This document shows, in pieces, positions 28,475 to 37,316 of a stretch of DNA of 64,000 nt (position 1 is its first letter; each line of letters opens with the position of its first letter). The notes beneath the pieces were generated by a model, which was given only the letters and a program-made list of their open reading frames with translations, ran no database searches and was not told the origin of the DNA. Both the position numbers and the translations under genes were made by a program. The stretch comes from Paeniglutamicibacter sulfureus. Lineage in GTDB: Bacteria > Actinomycetota > Actinomycetes > Actinomycetales > Micrococcaceae. Location of the stretch: NCBI RefSeq assembly GCF_039535115.1, contig NZ_BAAAWO010000001.1:1922001-1986000 (forward strand), given 5' to 3'.

Positions 28475-29652
28475 GAGGAGAGCAGCACCTGGCGCGACAA
28501 CACACTGAGTTGCCCGCCGCGCGAGCCGGTGCCATTGGCCTCGGCACGCGCCGGGACGTAGCCCAACGCCAGCCCGTAGGCCGGGTCCGCATAGCCCAGC
28601 GACGCGTTCGCCCCGTCGTGTCCGAAGGCCCTGGCGGAACCGAAGTCGTTGTTCGGGTGCGCCTTCATGAACCCGATGCCGAAGGCCCCGGGCATCCCAT
28701 TGGCCCGGGACAGCCCGTACACCCGGTCCTGGCTCACCGCGGCAATGGTTTCGGCGGTGAGGAACGGGGCGTGTTCGTCCCCGGATTCGTCCACGAACCC
28801 CGTGGTGGCCGCGGCATAGAGCCTGGCCAGGCCGCGGGCGTTGCCCACCCCGCCGAGAGCGGCCAGGCCGGCCTCGCGGATGGTTCGTTCGTTCGGCACA
28901 TCGATGATGTCGAAGCTCGGCCCCTTGGGTCCGTCGAAGCCGCCGGTCGAGTTCAGCGCGAGTCCAAACGCCGAGAAGGGGTCGATGAACGGCGCCGGTT
29001 CAAGGGCATTGTCCTTGAGCACCGGGCGGAAGCGCGGCTCAAGCTCCTCGGGCAGACCCAGGTAGAAGTCAATGTCGTGCGGGGCACGAATGCGGCGTTC
29101 GAAGATGTCCTGCAGGGACTCCTGCGCGCAGCGCCGGGCAAGTTCCTCCATGAAGACGCCCATGGTCAGCGCATGGTAGGAATGGATCCCGGGTGCGTTC
29201 CACAGCGGTGCGGCGGCGGCCATGATGCCGGCTGCCAGCCGGGAGTCAACCAGTTCCTCCTGGGTGAAGCCGCCTTCAACGCCTGGCAGGCCGGCCTGGT
29301 GGCTCAGCAGCTGGGCCACGGTGATGCCCGCCTTGCCTGCCGCAGCAAACTCCGGCCAGTACACGGCCACCGGGGCTTCGAGGTCCAACAGTCCTTGCTG
29401 CACCAGCAGCGAGATGACCAGCGCGCCGGCGCCCTTGGAGCAGGAGAAAACCCCGGTCATCGTCTCGCGCGTGCAGTCCTGCCCCACGCTGGCGTCAAGC
29501 ACCAGGTTTCCGGCCTGGTAGATGGCCAGTTGCGCGGAATATCCCGGGTCGGCGGCGGCGAAGGAGCCCAGCAGGTCCGCCACGGGGGCGAAGCGCTGGT
29601 CAATGACGTTGATCGTGTTCGTCTGCGTAGTCACCCGCACCACATTACCCAT
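28471..29652 (-). CDS. Serine hydrolase, beta-lactamase/EstB-like family
   Basis: A 393-residue class C beta-lactamase-fold protein, most like esterases and D-aminopeptidases of the EstB group. The SxxK nucleophile motif is SCSKG, in TGVFSCSKGAGALVISLL. YHALTMGVFMEEL supplies the conserved tyrosine, and FGHDGANASLGYADP the third motif region. No export signal is seen. The start is uncertain: ATG at 29652 or a GTG a few codons later, both with poor ribosome-binding sites. Substrate is unknown and a housekeeping esterase role is inference. Confidence 0.87.
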   Translation of the reverse strand: MGNVVRVTTQTNTINVIDQRFAPVADLLGSFAAADPGYSAQLAIYQAGNLVLDASVGQDCTRETMTGVFSCSKGAGALVISLLVQQGLLDLEAPVAVYWPEFAAAGKAGITVAQLLSHQAGLPGVEGGFTQEELVDSRLAAGIMAAAAPLWNAPGIHSYHALTMGVFMEELARRCAQESLQDIFERRIRAPHDIDFYLGLPEELEPRFRPVLKDNALEPAPFIDPFSAFGLALNSTGGFDGPKGPSFDIIDVPNERTIREAGLAALGGVGNARGLARLYAAATTGFVDESGDEHAPFLTAETIAAVSQDRVYGLSRANGMPGAFGIGFMKAHPNNDFGSARAFGHDGANASLGYADPAYGLALGYVPARAEANGTGSRGGQLSVLSRQVLLSS

Positions 29653-29693
29653 TACCGGGAGGTTTCCCGTTGCGGACCGTGACAATGGTGTAC

Positions 29694-30722
29694 TCAGCTG
29701 GCCGGAGTTTCCTGCCGGTAACGCAGCAGCCAGCGTTCATCGACCTGCTGCCAGAACGATGAACAGAGGATCACTTGGTCCCCTGCCAACAGACGGTACG
29801 CCAGCTGCACCTTGTGCTGGCCCCACGGAGTGGCGGCAAGCACCTGAAGGGCACCGCCGGCCGGCAGCGCATGACCGCCGGTGAGCGCGGCGATAATGGT
29901 GGAGCGGTCCGTCAGCGAACCGTCACGGCTGATCTCCTGGAACTCCGGGTGCAGGAACGCCATGACCTCGTCCAGGTCACCTCGCACCGCAGGTGAGAGC
30001 AATTCGCTTTCCAGCTCGAAGACCATCTGCAGTTCCGCAGCGCTGCTGGCCGAGGGATCGGTGGCTCGCGGGGCGGACGGTTCGGGCACCGGGGCCACGG
30101 GCGCGGACTCTGCGGGTTCCGTGGGTTCCGTGGCAGCCAAGCTGTCCGGCGTCGCCACGGGCGCCGACACGGCGCCAAGGTCCTCCAGAACCAGCACACC
30201 GGGTGCCTCGGGTGACGCGGGCTCGGCGGGGTCGGCATTTTCCCCGGCGCCCGGCGCCCCCTCAAGCCCCGGTCCGGCATTGGGTTCACGACCCGACTGG
30301 TAGGCGGTCGCCGCGTCGCGCGCCCGCACATCGGCGGCCTCGTTGAGCTCGTGGCCGGCATGGCCCTTGACCCACTCGAAGGTGTACTTGCGGCCCTTGA
30401 TGGCGGCGTCGATCTCCTGGAGCAGGTCCAGGTTCAGCACCGGCTTGCCGTCTGACTTCTTCCAGCCCTTTTTCTTCCAGCCCGGCATCCACTTGGTCAC
30501 CGAGTTGATCACGTACTGCGAGTCGCACAGGATGTGCAAGTCCTCGTCGGGCAGGTGGGCGGTGGAGCGGAAGAGGTCCAGGACCGCCATGAGCTCGCCC
30601 ATGTTGTTGGTGCCGTGCGCCCAGCCGCCGGCACGCCAATGGTCGTCGTCGATGTACCAGGCCCATCCTGCGGGTCCTGGGTTTCCGAGGGCTGATCCGT
30701 CTGCGGCTGCGGTGATCGTCAT
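29694..30722 (-). CDS. rnhA: Ribonuclease HI fused to an NTF2-like (DUF4440-type) domain
   Basis: A 342-residue two-domain protein. Residues 1-145 are a complete RNase HI with catalytic residues Asp8 (ADGS), Glu43 (NNMGEL), Asp67 (CDSQY) and Asp131 (NEAAD), and the basic WKKKGWKKSDGKPV handle. It cleaves the RNA strand of RNA/DNA hybrids. A Pro/Ala/Glu-rich linker (about 145-230) joins it to a C-terminal domain of about 105 residues. That domain starts LESELLSPAVRGDLDEVMAFLHPEFQEISRDGSLTDR, matching DUF4440/SnoaL-like NTF2 folds, and ends with WLLRYRQE. The function of that domain is unknown. Confidence 0.9.
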   Translation of the reverse strand: MTITAAADGSALGNPGPAGWAWYIDDDHWRAGGWAHGTNNMGELMAVLDLFRSTAHLPDEDLHILCDSQYVINSVTKWMPGWKKKGWKKSDGKPVLNLDLLQEIDAAIKGRKYTFEWVKGHAGHELNEAADVRARDAATAYQSGREPNAGPGLEGAPGAGENADPAEPASPEAPGVLVLEDLGAVSAPVATPDSLAATEPTEPAESAPVAPVPEPSAPRATDPSASSAAELQMVFELESELLSPAVRGDLDEVMAFLHPEFQEISRDGSLTDRSTIIAALTGGHALPAGGALQVLAATPWGQHKVQLAYRLLAGDQVILCSSFWQQVDERWLLRYRQETPAS

Positions 30723-30989
30723 GGTTTCAATCCTGCCACGAGCCCACCGACGCTTTCACATCGGCCCGCTTCGGCGGGCATCGACGCGACTATGGCCATG
30801 TCAGCCGGGGCGTCGTAGGCTGGGGCGACAAGGATGGGCCCGGGCACCGCGGCACCATGCACCACCGCCAGCGACGACCGAAGTGCAGCCGCCCGCGCCG
30901 GGGATTGACCGGCACGGGGGCATTCCGTCCGTCGCCGGGTCGCCAGGGTCCCGTCCGCCACGCGAAAACTGCGGAAGGTATTGCTGCCC

Positions 30990-32210
30990 ATGTCTGAAAA
31001 CAAGGCCGTCGCCTACAAGTCGCCCGGTGTCGTCGAGGTCATCGACACCCCGTATCCCACCTTTGAGCTGCAGGCCGGCCCCGGGGTGAACGCCGCCAAC
31101 GTGGGCCGCAAGGTCCCGCACGGGGTCATCTTGCGCACCGTGGCCACCAACATCTGCGGCTCGGACCAGCACATGGTCCGCGGCCGCACGACCGCTCCCC
31201 CGGGCTTGGTCCTGGGGCACGAAATCACCGGCGAGGTCATCGAGACCGGCCCGGACGTGGAATTCATCAAGGTCGGCGACATCGTCTCGGTCCCCTTTAA
31301 CATCTCCTGCGGACGCTGCCGCAACTGCAAGGAGACCAAGACCGGGATCTGCCTGAACGTGAATCCGGATCGGCCCGGATCGGCCTACGGCTACGTGGAC
31401 ATGGGCGGCTGGGTCGGCGGCCAGGCCGAATACGTGCTGGTCCCCTACGCCGACTGGAACCTGCTCAAGTTCCCGGACCGGGACCAGGCGCTGGAGAAGA
31501 TCATGGACCTGACCATGCTCTCCGACATCCTGCCCACCGGCTTCCACGGCGCGGTCACCGCCGGGGTCACCGTCGGCTCCACCGTCTACGTCGCCGGCGC
31601 CGGGCCCGTCGGGCTCGCCGCCGCCGCGTCCGCCCAGCTGCTGGGGGCCGCGGTGGTCATCGTGGGCGACATGAACGAGGACCGCCTGGCCCAGGCCCGC
31701 TCCTTCGGTTGCGAGGGCATCAACGTCGGCTCCGGGGACCCGGCAGACCAGATCGAACAGCTGCTCGGGGTGCGCGAGGTGGATTGCGGCATCGATGCCG
31801 TGGGCTTCGAGGCCCGCGGGCACGGACACGGCGCCGAGGCGCGCGAGGCCCCGGCAACGGTGCTGAACTCGCTCATGGACCTCACCGTCGCCGGAGGCTC
31901 CCTGGGCATCCCCGGGCTCTACGTCACCGGCGACCCCGGAGCCGTCGACGACGCGGCGAAAAAGGGAAGCCTCTCCCTTTCCCTGGGCACCGGCTGGGCC
32001 AAGTCCCTGTCCCTCGCCATGGGCCAGTGCCCGGTGATGAAGTACAACCGGCAGCTGATGATGGCCATCCTGCACGATCGGATCCACATCGCCAAGGCCG
32101 TCAACGCCCAGGCGATCTCCCTCGCCGACGCCCCGCGCGGCTACGCCGAATTCGATGCCGGCGCCGCCACCAAGTACGTCCTGGACCCCAACGGCTACCT
32201 CTCCAACTAG
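30990..32210 (+). CDS. fdhA: Glutathione-independent formaldehyde dehydrogenase (zinc, NAD)
   Basis: A 406-residue zinc-dependent medium-chain dehydrogenase of the Pseudomonas putida FdhA type, which oxidises formaldehyde without added thiol and can dismutate it. Catalytic zinc ligands lie in TNICGSDQH and GHEITGEV. The structural zinc site is the four-Cys CGRCRNCKETKTGIC. The nucleotide fold has VAGAGPVGLAAAASAQLLGA. The insertions typical of FdhA (DLTMLSDILPTGFHGA, GHGHGAEA) are present. The ATG at 30990 follows GGAAGG by 11 bases; a TTG three codons earlier is possible. It ends at a bidirectional terminator. Confidence 0.95.
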   Translation: MSENKAVAYKSPGVVEVIDTPYPTFELQAGPGVNAANVGRKVPHGVILRTVATNICGSDQHMVRGRTTAPPGLVLGHEITGEVIETGPDVEFIKVGDIVSVPFNISCGRCRNCKETKTGICLNVNPDRPGSAYGYVDMGGWVGGQAEYVLVPYADWNLLKFPDRDQALEKIMDLTMLSDILPTGFHGAVTAGVTVGSTVYVAGAGPVGLAAAASAQLLGAAVVIVGDMNEDRLAQARSFGCEGINVGSGDPADQIEQLLGVREVDCGIDAVGFEARGHGHGAEAREAPATVLNSLMDLTVAGGSLGIPGLYVTGDPGAVDDAAKKGSLSLSLGTGWAKSLSLAMGQCPVMKYNRQLMMAILHDRIHIAKAVNAQAISLADAPRGYAEFDAGAATKYVLDPNGYLSN

Positions 32211-32299
32211 ACCGCCGCGGACGCCGGCGGGCTTCCGGGACCGCCGGCGGCCGCCCGCACCGTCATCGCCTCACCCGAAGCCTATGCGGGCGGCATCGC

Positions 32300-32348
32300 C
32301 ACACACTGAAGCACCCCGTCCCATTGAACGGGGCGCTTCACTGTGTGG
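32300..32348. terminator. Bidirectional terminator
   Basis: An extended hairpin built on CACACACTGAAGC and GCTTCACTGTGTG outer arms and an ACCCCGT/ACGGGG inner stem. It lies between the convergent fdhA and flotillin genes. Confidence 0.75.
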
Positions 32349-32349
32349 G

Positions 32350-33903
32350 TTAGTTCCGCTCGGCCACGAACTCATCCGATGCCCCGGCCGGAGCCGAGGC
32401 AGAGACGGGCGCCGCAGTGGTTCCTAGGAGCCCGGAGAGCATTCCGGCGATATCGATCTCGGTGCTGCCCTTGATCATGGCAAGCCCCTCGGCGACAATG
32501 CGATTGGCCTGCTTGACCGCATCCGAGGCGCCGTCCGAACTGATCACCGTGTAGTTGTCGATGCCAGACACGGCATCCGAGCTGGCCTTGACGATTTCCG
32601 GCAATGCGCTGATTGCAAGGAACGCCAGTGACGCCTGCGTGTGGCCGGTCAGGGCCACGGCCTTCGCATCTTCGGCCTTGGCGGTTGCCTCACCAATGGC
32701 GGCGATGGAAGCACCTTCGGCTTCGCCGCGCACGCGCACGGCGTCGGCTTCCGCCCGGGCCTTTAGCTCGATGGCCGAGGCCTCGCCCTGGGCCTGGAAC
32801 ACCTCGGCGTTCTTGGAGGCCTCGGCTTCAACCGTCTTTGCCGCGGCGCGTGCCTCGGCGTCGGCGATGGACGCCTTCTTGGAGCCTTCCGCCTCAATGG
32901 CCTTCGAGTTGGCGCGCGCGGTGGCACTGAAGACGTCCGCGTCGCGCTTGGCTTCTGCGTCAGTACGCATCTTGTAGGCCTGGGCGTCGGCCGGCTTGTG
33001 CACTTCGATATCCAGGCGCTCCTGCTCCACCAGGGCCTGCTCGGTCAATGCCTTGCGCTCGAGGGCGGCAACCGTGACGTCCTGCTCGGCCTTGGCAATC
33101 CCCTTGGCGGCATCGGCGATAGCTTCGGCGCGGTCCTGCTCGGCCTTAAACTCGGACTTCTTAATCGCGAGGTCACGCATCAGGGCGGCGGTGGCGCCTT
33201 CCTGCTCAATGCGTGCGGCTTCCGATTCTTGGAAGGCCTTGGAGGTGGCCACACGTGCTTCACGCTTGGCCCGTTCGAGGCCCGGCTTTCCGACTTCCTC
33301 CAGGTAGTCGATGGTCGTCGGCATGTTGTCCGGGCCGATCACCGTGCGCGAGGGGGTGCTGACCGAGGAGATGTTGAAGGCGTCGATCTGGATGCCCTGT
33401 TCCGCGAACTGGGTGACCGCCGATTCCAGGGACTGGTCCTGGAATTCCTTGCGGTTGTTGTTGGCGTCTTCCACCGACATCGCCGAAACGATGCCGCGGA
33501 GCACTCCCTCGGCAGACTTGGTCACCGAAGCGTTCAGGTCTTCCTTGGAGTGTGTCAGGAAACGCTGGACGGCCTTGCTCATGCCCTCCACCGAGTCGTC
33601 AAACTTGAAGTTCAGGCTGGCCGTCACCGAGGTGGTGATGAAGTTCTTGTCAACACCTTCCACGGCAAGTTCCACCTGGCGCTGTTCCAGGGACATCACA
33701 AACTTCTGGTGGATGATCGGCAGGAAGAGCACAATGCCCTTGGTGAAGATCTGGACTTGGCCCTTGGCGCCCTTACCGGCACGGATCACTGCCTGGTTGG
33801 GTGCGACAGTGACTAATCGTGTGGTGGCGTACCAGACGAGTGCAACAAGTACGGCGAGGATGGCGACGATGGCGACGACGGTTCCATTTGCGGCAAAACC
33901 CAT
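32350..33903 (-). CDS. Flotillin/SPFH-domain membrane scaffold protein
   Basis: A 517-residue flotillin. It has an N-terminal membrane helix (about 9-30), an SPFH/band-7 domain (about 35-200, with RQVELAVEGVDKNFITTSVTASLNFKF), and a long coiled coil rich in Glu-Ala repeats (about 210-420). A C-terminal region includes ALPEIVKASSDAVSGIDNYTVIS. Such proteins organise membrane microdomains. It directly follows an NfeD-like gene (2-base gap), the usual bacterial pairing. The repeated KAxEAEGSKKA-type segments may be prone to slippage. Confidence 0.93.
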   Translation of the reverse strand: MGFAANGTVVAIVAILAVLVALVWYATTRLVTVAPNQAVIRAGKGAKGQVQIFTKGIVLFLPIIHQKFVMSLEQRQVELAVEGVDKNFITTSVTASLNFKFDDSVEGMSKAVQRFLTHSKEDLNASVTKSAEGVLRGIVSAMSVEDANNNRKEFQDQSLESAVTQFAEQGIQIDAFNISSVSTPSRTVIGPDNMPTTIDYLEEVGKPGLERAKREARVATSKAFQESEAARIEQEGATAALMRDLAIKKSEFKAEQDRAEAIADAAKGIAKAEQDVTVAALERKALTEQALVEQERLDIEVHKPADAQAYKMRTDAEAKRDADVFSATARANSKAIEAEGSKKASIADAEARAAAKTVEAEASKNAEVFQAQGEASAIELKARAEADAVRVRGEAEGASIAAIGEATAKAEDAKAVALTGHTQASLAFLAISALPEIVKASSDAVSGIDNYTVISSDGASDAVKQANRIVAEGLAMIKGSTEIDIAGMLSGLLGTTAAPVSASAPAGASDEFVAERN

Positions 33904-33905
33904 GG

Positions 33906-34382
33906 TTAAAATCCGTTCAGTTCAGAGGTGGATGCGACCCTGATGCGGTCTCCAACAATCGCCACTACGGCAATTGGTGTGCCCTTCTCGATAGGGCTGC
34001 TTGAAAATACGAGGCGCTGATTGATTTCATCGGGGTGGTCCAGCTGAACCTTCCCGACGATGTCAGTGATGTCGGTGGTGGCTACGCCAAGAAGTCCGAT
34101 GACTTCGTGCGGCTGGACGTTGGAGATACGAGCCATCTTTCGGGCAAGCAGCGCTACGCCGACGATGCCAATTACTCCCAGCAGGGCTCCGGCACTGTAG
34201 GCCAGAAAGAGTGGGCCGTTGTTGAGCAACACAATCGCACCCGCGGCGCCGAAAAGCGTGGCTGCCGCACCGACGGCAGTGGTGGAGATGATTCCGTCGA
34301 AGAAATCGACAAGCTCTCCCAGGGTCATGGACACGATGAGGAGCAGGAGGCCAGCGCCTCCGATCACTGCGAATGCGAGCAT
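33906..34382 (-). CDS. NfeD-like membrane protein, flotillin partner
   Basis: A 158-residue protein. Two N-terminal helices and a third (about 60-90) are followed by a soluble OB-like domain (about 95-158). The segment EVIGLLGVATTDI...GKVQLDHPDEINQRLVFSSSPIEKGTPIAVVAIVGDRIRVAST matches the NfeD beta-barrel. NfeD-type proteins act with flotillins (YuaF with YuqG/FloT). The start is the ATG of MLAFAVIG; the longer frame upstream lacks a ribosome-binding site. It is coupled to the flotillin gene. Confidence 0.88.
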   Translation of the reverse strand: MLAFAVIGGAGLLLLIVSMTLGELVDFFDGIISTTAVGAAATLFGAAGAIVLLNNGPLFLAYSAGALLGVIGIVGVALLARKMARISNVQPHEVIGLLGVATTDITDIVGKVQLDHPDEINQRLVFSSSPIEKGTPIAVVAIVGDRIRVASTSELNGF

Positions 34383-34782
34383 GCGGATTCTTTCGTGAGT
34401 TGTTTGCGGGGCCGAATGGCGCAGCATGTTTCCTGTACGGCAAACTCAGAGACACTTTGCGCCGGGGTTTTCCCAGGTGTGGAAATATCCCGACACGGGA
34501 TGGATCGATGCCCGCCTGGGATACAGCTCGATTACTGCACCTGACATATAGTCTATCCATTTGCCGTAAAGATTCAGGTAGGCGGCGTCGCGTGCGGGTC
34601 GGTTCGCCAGCGGCAAGCGCCGCCACCCGCCAGCTGCAGCTCTGCGCTTGGCTCCGTGGTGCTCGCCGACGGATTCTTCGAAGAACGAATCGAAACGTCG
34701 ACCGTGGCCTCGGGTTCCGCGCCCACGCAGTCTCCAGTCCGGCCGTCGATCCGGCCACGCACCGCGCCCGGGGCGGCCAGGC
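34383..34782. other. Intergenic region without a recognised gene
   Basis: About 400 bases between the NfeD-like start and the end of the next minus-strand gene. It must hold the NfeD/flotillin promoter. No coding frame with bias, no RNA gene and no strong hairpin was seen. Confidence 0.4.
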
Positions 34783-35328
34783 TCAGGCGTGGGGTGAGCG
34801 CAGCGGGGACCGCATTGCGAAAAGCAGCGAATCACGGTCCACACCATCGATCCGCTTGTGTCCGGGCAGGTAGTCGACGCACCGCATGCCCACCTTCTCC
34901 AATACCCGCACCGAACCGGTATTCTCCGGTCGGCAGGTGGCCACTACCCGGGAAATCCCCAAGACATTCCATGCCAGCTCCAGCATGGCCGCAGCCGCTT
35001 CCGCCGCATAGCCGTACCCCCAGGCATCGGCCCGCAGCACGTAGCCAATTTCGGCCTCTTCCGGGCCCCGGGCCACATCGGATTCCGCACGCATCAACGC
35101 TATCGAGCCGATGGGCGTGGAATCGCGCGTCACCGCCAGGGTAATGGTTTCCCGCGGCTCCAGCAGCTGTTTCCCGCACTGGCGCAGGAACGCGGCCGTC
35201 TCTTCGATGGTGTTCGGGCCCCATTCGACAAAGGCGCACACCGTCGGATCCGCGGCGAAGGCGTGGACCGCATCCAGGTCGCCCTCCCAGAATTCCCGCA
35301 GGACCAGGCGCTTCGTGGAAATCTCCAT
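34783..35328 (-). CDS. GNAT-family N-acetyltransferase, RimJ/RimL type
   Basis: A 181-residue acetyltransferase. It starts MEISTKRLVLREFWEGDLDAV, the classical opening of the ribosomal-protein-alanine acetyltransferase-like group. The acetyl-CoA loop is AWGYGYAAEAAAAML. The family ending TCRPENTGSVRVLEKVGMRCVDY is present. The exact substrate is unknown. An in-frame ATG four codons earlier is an alternative start. It is divergent from the methyltransferase gene, with about 120 bases between. Confidence 0.9.
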   Translation of the reverse strand: MEISTKRLVLREFWEGDLDAVHAFAADPTVCAFVEWGPNTIEETAAFLRQCGKQLLEPRETITLAVTRDSTPIGSIALMRAESDVARGPEEAEIGYVLRADAWGYGYAAEAAAAMLELAWNVLGISRVVATCRPENTGSVRVLEKVGMRCVDYLPGHKRIDGVDRDSLLFAMRSPLRSPHA

Positions 35329-35451
35329 GAAGCACATCATTCCACGACGTTCCCGATGGGCGGCGCCGCTGCCTTGCCACGCCGCGTCCGTCAGCCGGAT
35401 GCGGCGTGTTCGAGCCCGCACAACCGCGACGGCGGGCATAGGCTCATATCC

Positions 35452-36186
35452 ATGGGCTCACTGCTGAGCGCAACCCAGCGGGCCGATCTCTATGATGCGG
35501 AAAACCGCTGGGCTGCCGACGACGATTTCTTCCTCACCTTTGTCAACGAACGGCCCGCAAGCCGCGTGCTCGACCTGGGTTGCGGCACCGGACGGCTGAC
35601 CCTTGCGCTGGCCGGAGCCGGGCACGAGGTGACGGGCATCGATCCGCATCCCGGCTCGTTGGCCGCGGCGCGGGCCAAGCCCGGTGCCGACGCGGTGACG
35701 TGGGTCGAGGGCACCTCCACCGCGCTCGGGCCCGACGCCGCCTTCGATACCGTCCTGATGACCGCGCACGTGGCCCAGGCCATCATCGACGAGGACCAGT
35801 GGCGCCGGACGCTGGCCGACATCCGGCGGGTGCTGGTCCCCGGCGGCAGGTTGGTCTTCGACTCCCGCGACCCCCGGGCGAAGGCCTGGGAACGCTGGAC
35901 GCCGGCCTGCACGCGAAACCAGTTCACGCTTCCGGACGGCACCAGATTGCACCTGTGGCTCGATTCGGCGCCGCACGAGGCCGGACTGGTGAAGATCACC
36001 GAGCACCGACTTTTTGCCGACGGCTCCCGCGAGCTTGAGGACGCGGTGCTTGCCTTCCGCAGCGAGTGGCGGCTGCGTGGAGACCTGCTCGCCGCCGGGT
36101 TGCATGTCGATGCCGTGCTGGGCGGCTGGAGCGGCGAACCCGTCGGCCGGGGAGCCGCCGAACTCATCGTTCTCGCGCACCGCTGA
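35452..36186 (+). CDS. Class I SAM-dependent methyltransferase
   Basis: A 244-residue methyltransferase of the Methyltransf_25/11 type. SAM-binding motif I VLDLGCGTGRLTLAL is at about 42-56, an acidic residue follows in VTGIDPHPGSLAAARA, and the post-motif DIRRVLVPGGRLVFDSRDP is intact. The remainder forms a beta-sheet region with LHLWLDSAPHEAGLVKITEHRLF. The substrate is unknown. The start is the ATG of MGSLLSATQRADLYD, matching the length usual for the family. Confidence 0.9.
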   Translation: MGSLLSATQRADLYDAENRWAADDDFFLTFVNERPASRVLDLGCGTGRLTLALAGAGHEVTGIDPHPGSLAAARAKPGADAVTWVEGTSTALGPDAAFDTVLMTAHVAQAIIDEDQWRRTLADIRRVLVPGGRLVFDSRDPRAKAWERWTPACTRNQFTLPDGTRLHLWLDSAPHEAGLVKITEHRLFADGSRELEDAVLAFRSEWRLRGDLLAAGLHVDAVLGGWSGEPVGRGAAELIVLAHR

Positions 36187-36251
36187 ACGACACCTGGCTT
36201 TCCGCCGCGACCCTGCCCGCGCGATTAATGCCGGAACACCACCCCTGTCTC

Positions 36252-37181
36252 TCACCGATAGCCGGAGGCGTCCGCGGGCAACCCGGGGTCCTGGACCTCG
36301 ACCATGTACCGCCAGCAATCCGGTGCCGAGCCGTCCACGTCGGTGAAACCGTATTCGCGGGCCAGCCCGCCGGAAGAGAACGATCCTCCGCTGCGCGCAA
36401 AGACGTCGGGATCCGCAGCCAGCGCCGCAACGGCACGGCCCACAAAACGCGGGGATTCGCTGATTGCGGCAAAATGCCCGTCCGCGCCCGTGGCCGATCG
36501 CCAATTCGATTCGGTGACGCCGAAGGCCTCGAGCATCATCTCCGAGCGCAGCCAGCCCGGGCTCAGGGCCACGGCCGCGCAGCGATGCTGCTTCAACTCG
36601 TGCGCCAACGTGAAGGCCATGCGCAGCGGCGCGTTCTTCGCCAGATCGTAAAACGTGGAGAGCCGATAGTGTTCCCGGTTGTACGCCCGGGTCCCATCGG
36701 TCACCTCAACGACCAGGCCTCCGGGATTCCTGGCCAACAGCCCCAGCGCGTGGTGGGCGGTAATCAAGTGGGTCTTCACACCGAGTTCCAGCATCCGCAG
36801 GCCGGCCTCGAGGTTGTGTTCCCAGATCGGTTGGTCCCAGCCGATGAGCTTTTCGCCGCCCCAGATGTCGTTGACCAACACGTCCAGCCGGCCCTGCTCG
36901 GCATCGATGCGTGCCACCAGCGCCGCCACCGTGTGGGAGTCCAGGTGGTCAACTGCCACCGCGATGCCCCGGCCGCCGGCCGCGTTGACCATCTCCGCTG
37001 TCTCCTCGATGGTTTCGGGTCGGTCGTATTCGCTGCGCGCGGCGCGGGTGCTGCGGCCCGTGCAATACACCGTGGCCCCCGCCTCGCCCAGGGCAATGGC
37101 GGTCCCGCGGCCTGCGCCGCGCGTCGCCCCGGCAACCAGCGCGATCTTCCCCGTCAATGCTCCGTCGATTGCTCCGTCCAT
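36252..37181 (-). CDS. Short-chain dehydrogenase/reductase
   Basis: A 309-residue SDR resembling the DHRS1-like group. The cofactor loop ALVAGATRGAGRGTAIALGEAG is at about 14-35, with RSTR suited to NADP. The LVNDIWGG segment replaces the usual NNAG. The catalytic Tyr-Lys occurs in STFYDLAKNA. A C-terminal lid includes PGWLRSEMMLEAFGVTE. The substrate is unknown. The gene is convergent with the methyltransferase gene. Confidence 0.9.
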   Translation of the reverse strand: MDGAIDGALTGKIALVAGATRGAGRGTAIALGEAGATVYCTGRSTRAARSEYDRPETIEETAEMVNAAGGRGIAVAVDHLDSHTVAALVARIDAEQGRLDVLVNDIWGGEKLIGWDQPIWEHNLEAGLRMLELGVKTHLITAHHALGLLARNPGGLVVEVTDGTRAYNREHYRLSTFYDLAKNAPLRMAFTLAHELKQHRCAAVALSPGWLRSEMMLEAFGVTESNWRSATGADGHFAAISESPRFVGRAVAALAADPDVFARSGGSFSSGGLAREYGFTDVDGSAPDCWRYMVEVQDPGLPADASGYR

Positions 37182-37260
37182 GTATCCACGCTAGCCCCGG
37201 CAGACGTGGCACTGCCAGAGTCCGGCGCAATGGATTCTCCGGCCCCTGGATATGCCAAAG

Positions 37261-37286
37261 ACCCCGCCCGGGGGATCGGACGGGGT
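37261..37286 (-). terminator. Terminator after the GST-like reductase gene
   Basis: On the minus strand ACCCCGTCC can pair with GGGCGGGGT (one G-U), followed by CTTT. It lies about 30 bases beyond the stop. Confidence 0.55.
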
Positions 37287-37316
37287 GTTTGGTGAACGTG
37301 GCGACGCGGTGCGCGA

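Noticed and set aside
30801..32087. A 428-residue minus-strand frame antisense to fdhA
   Set aside because: Shadow of the fdhA reading frame; fdhA has all zinc-site motifs.
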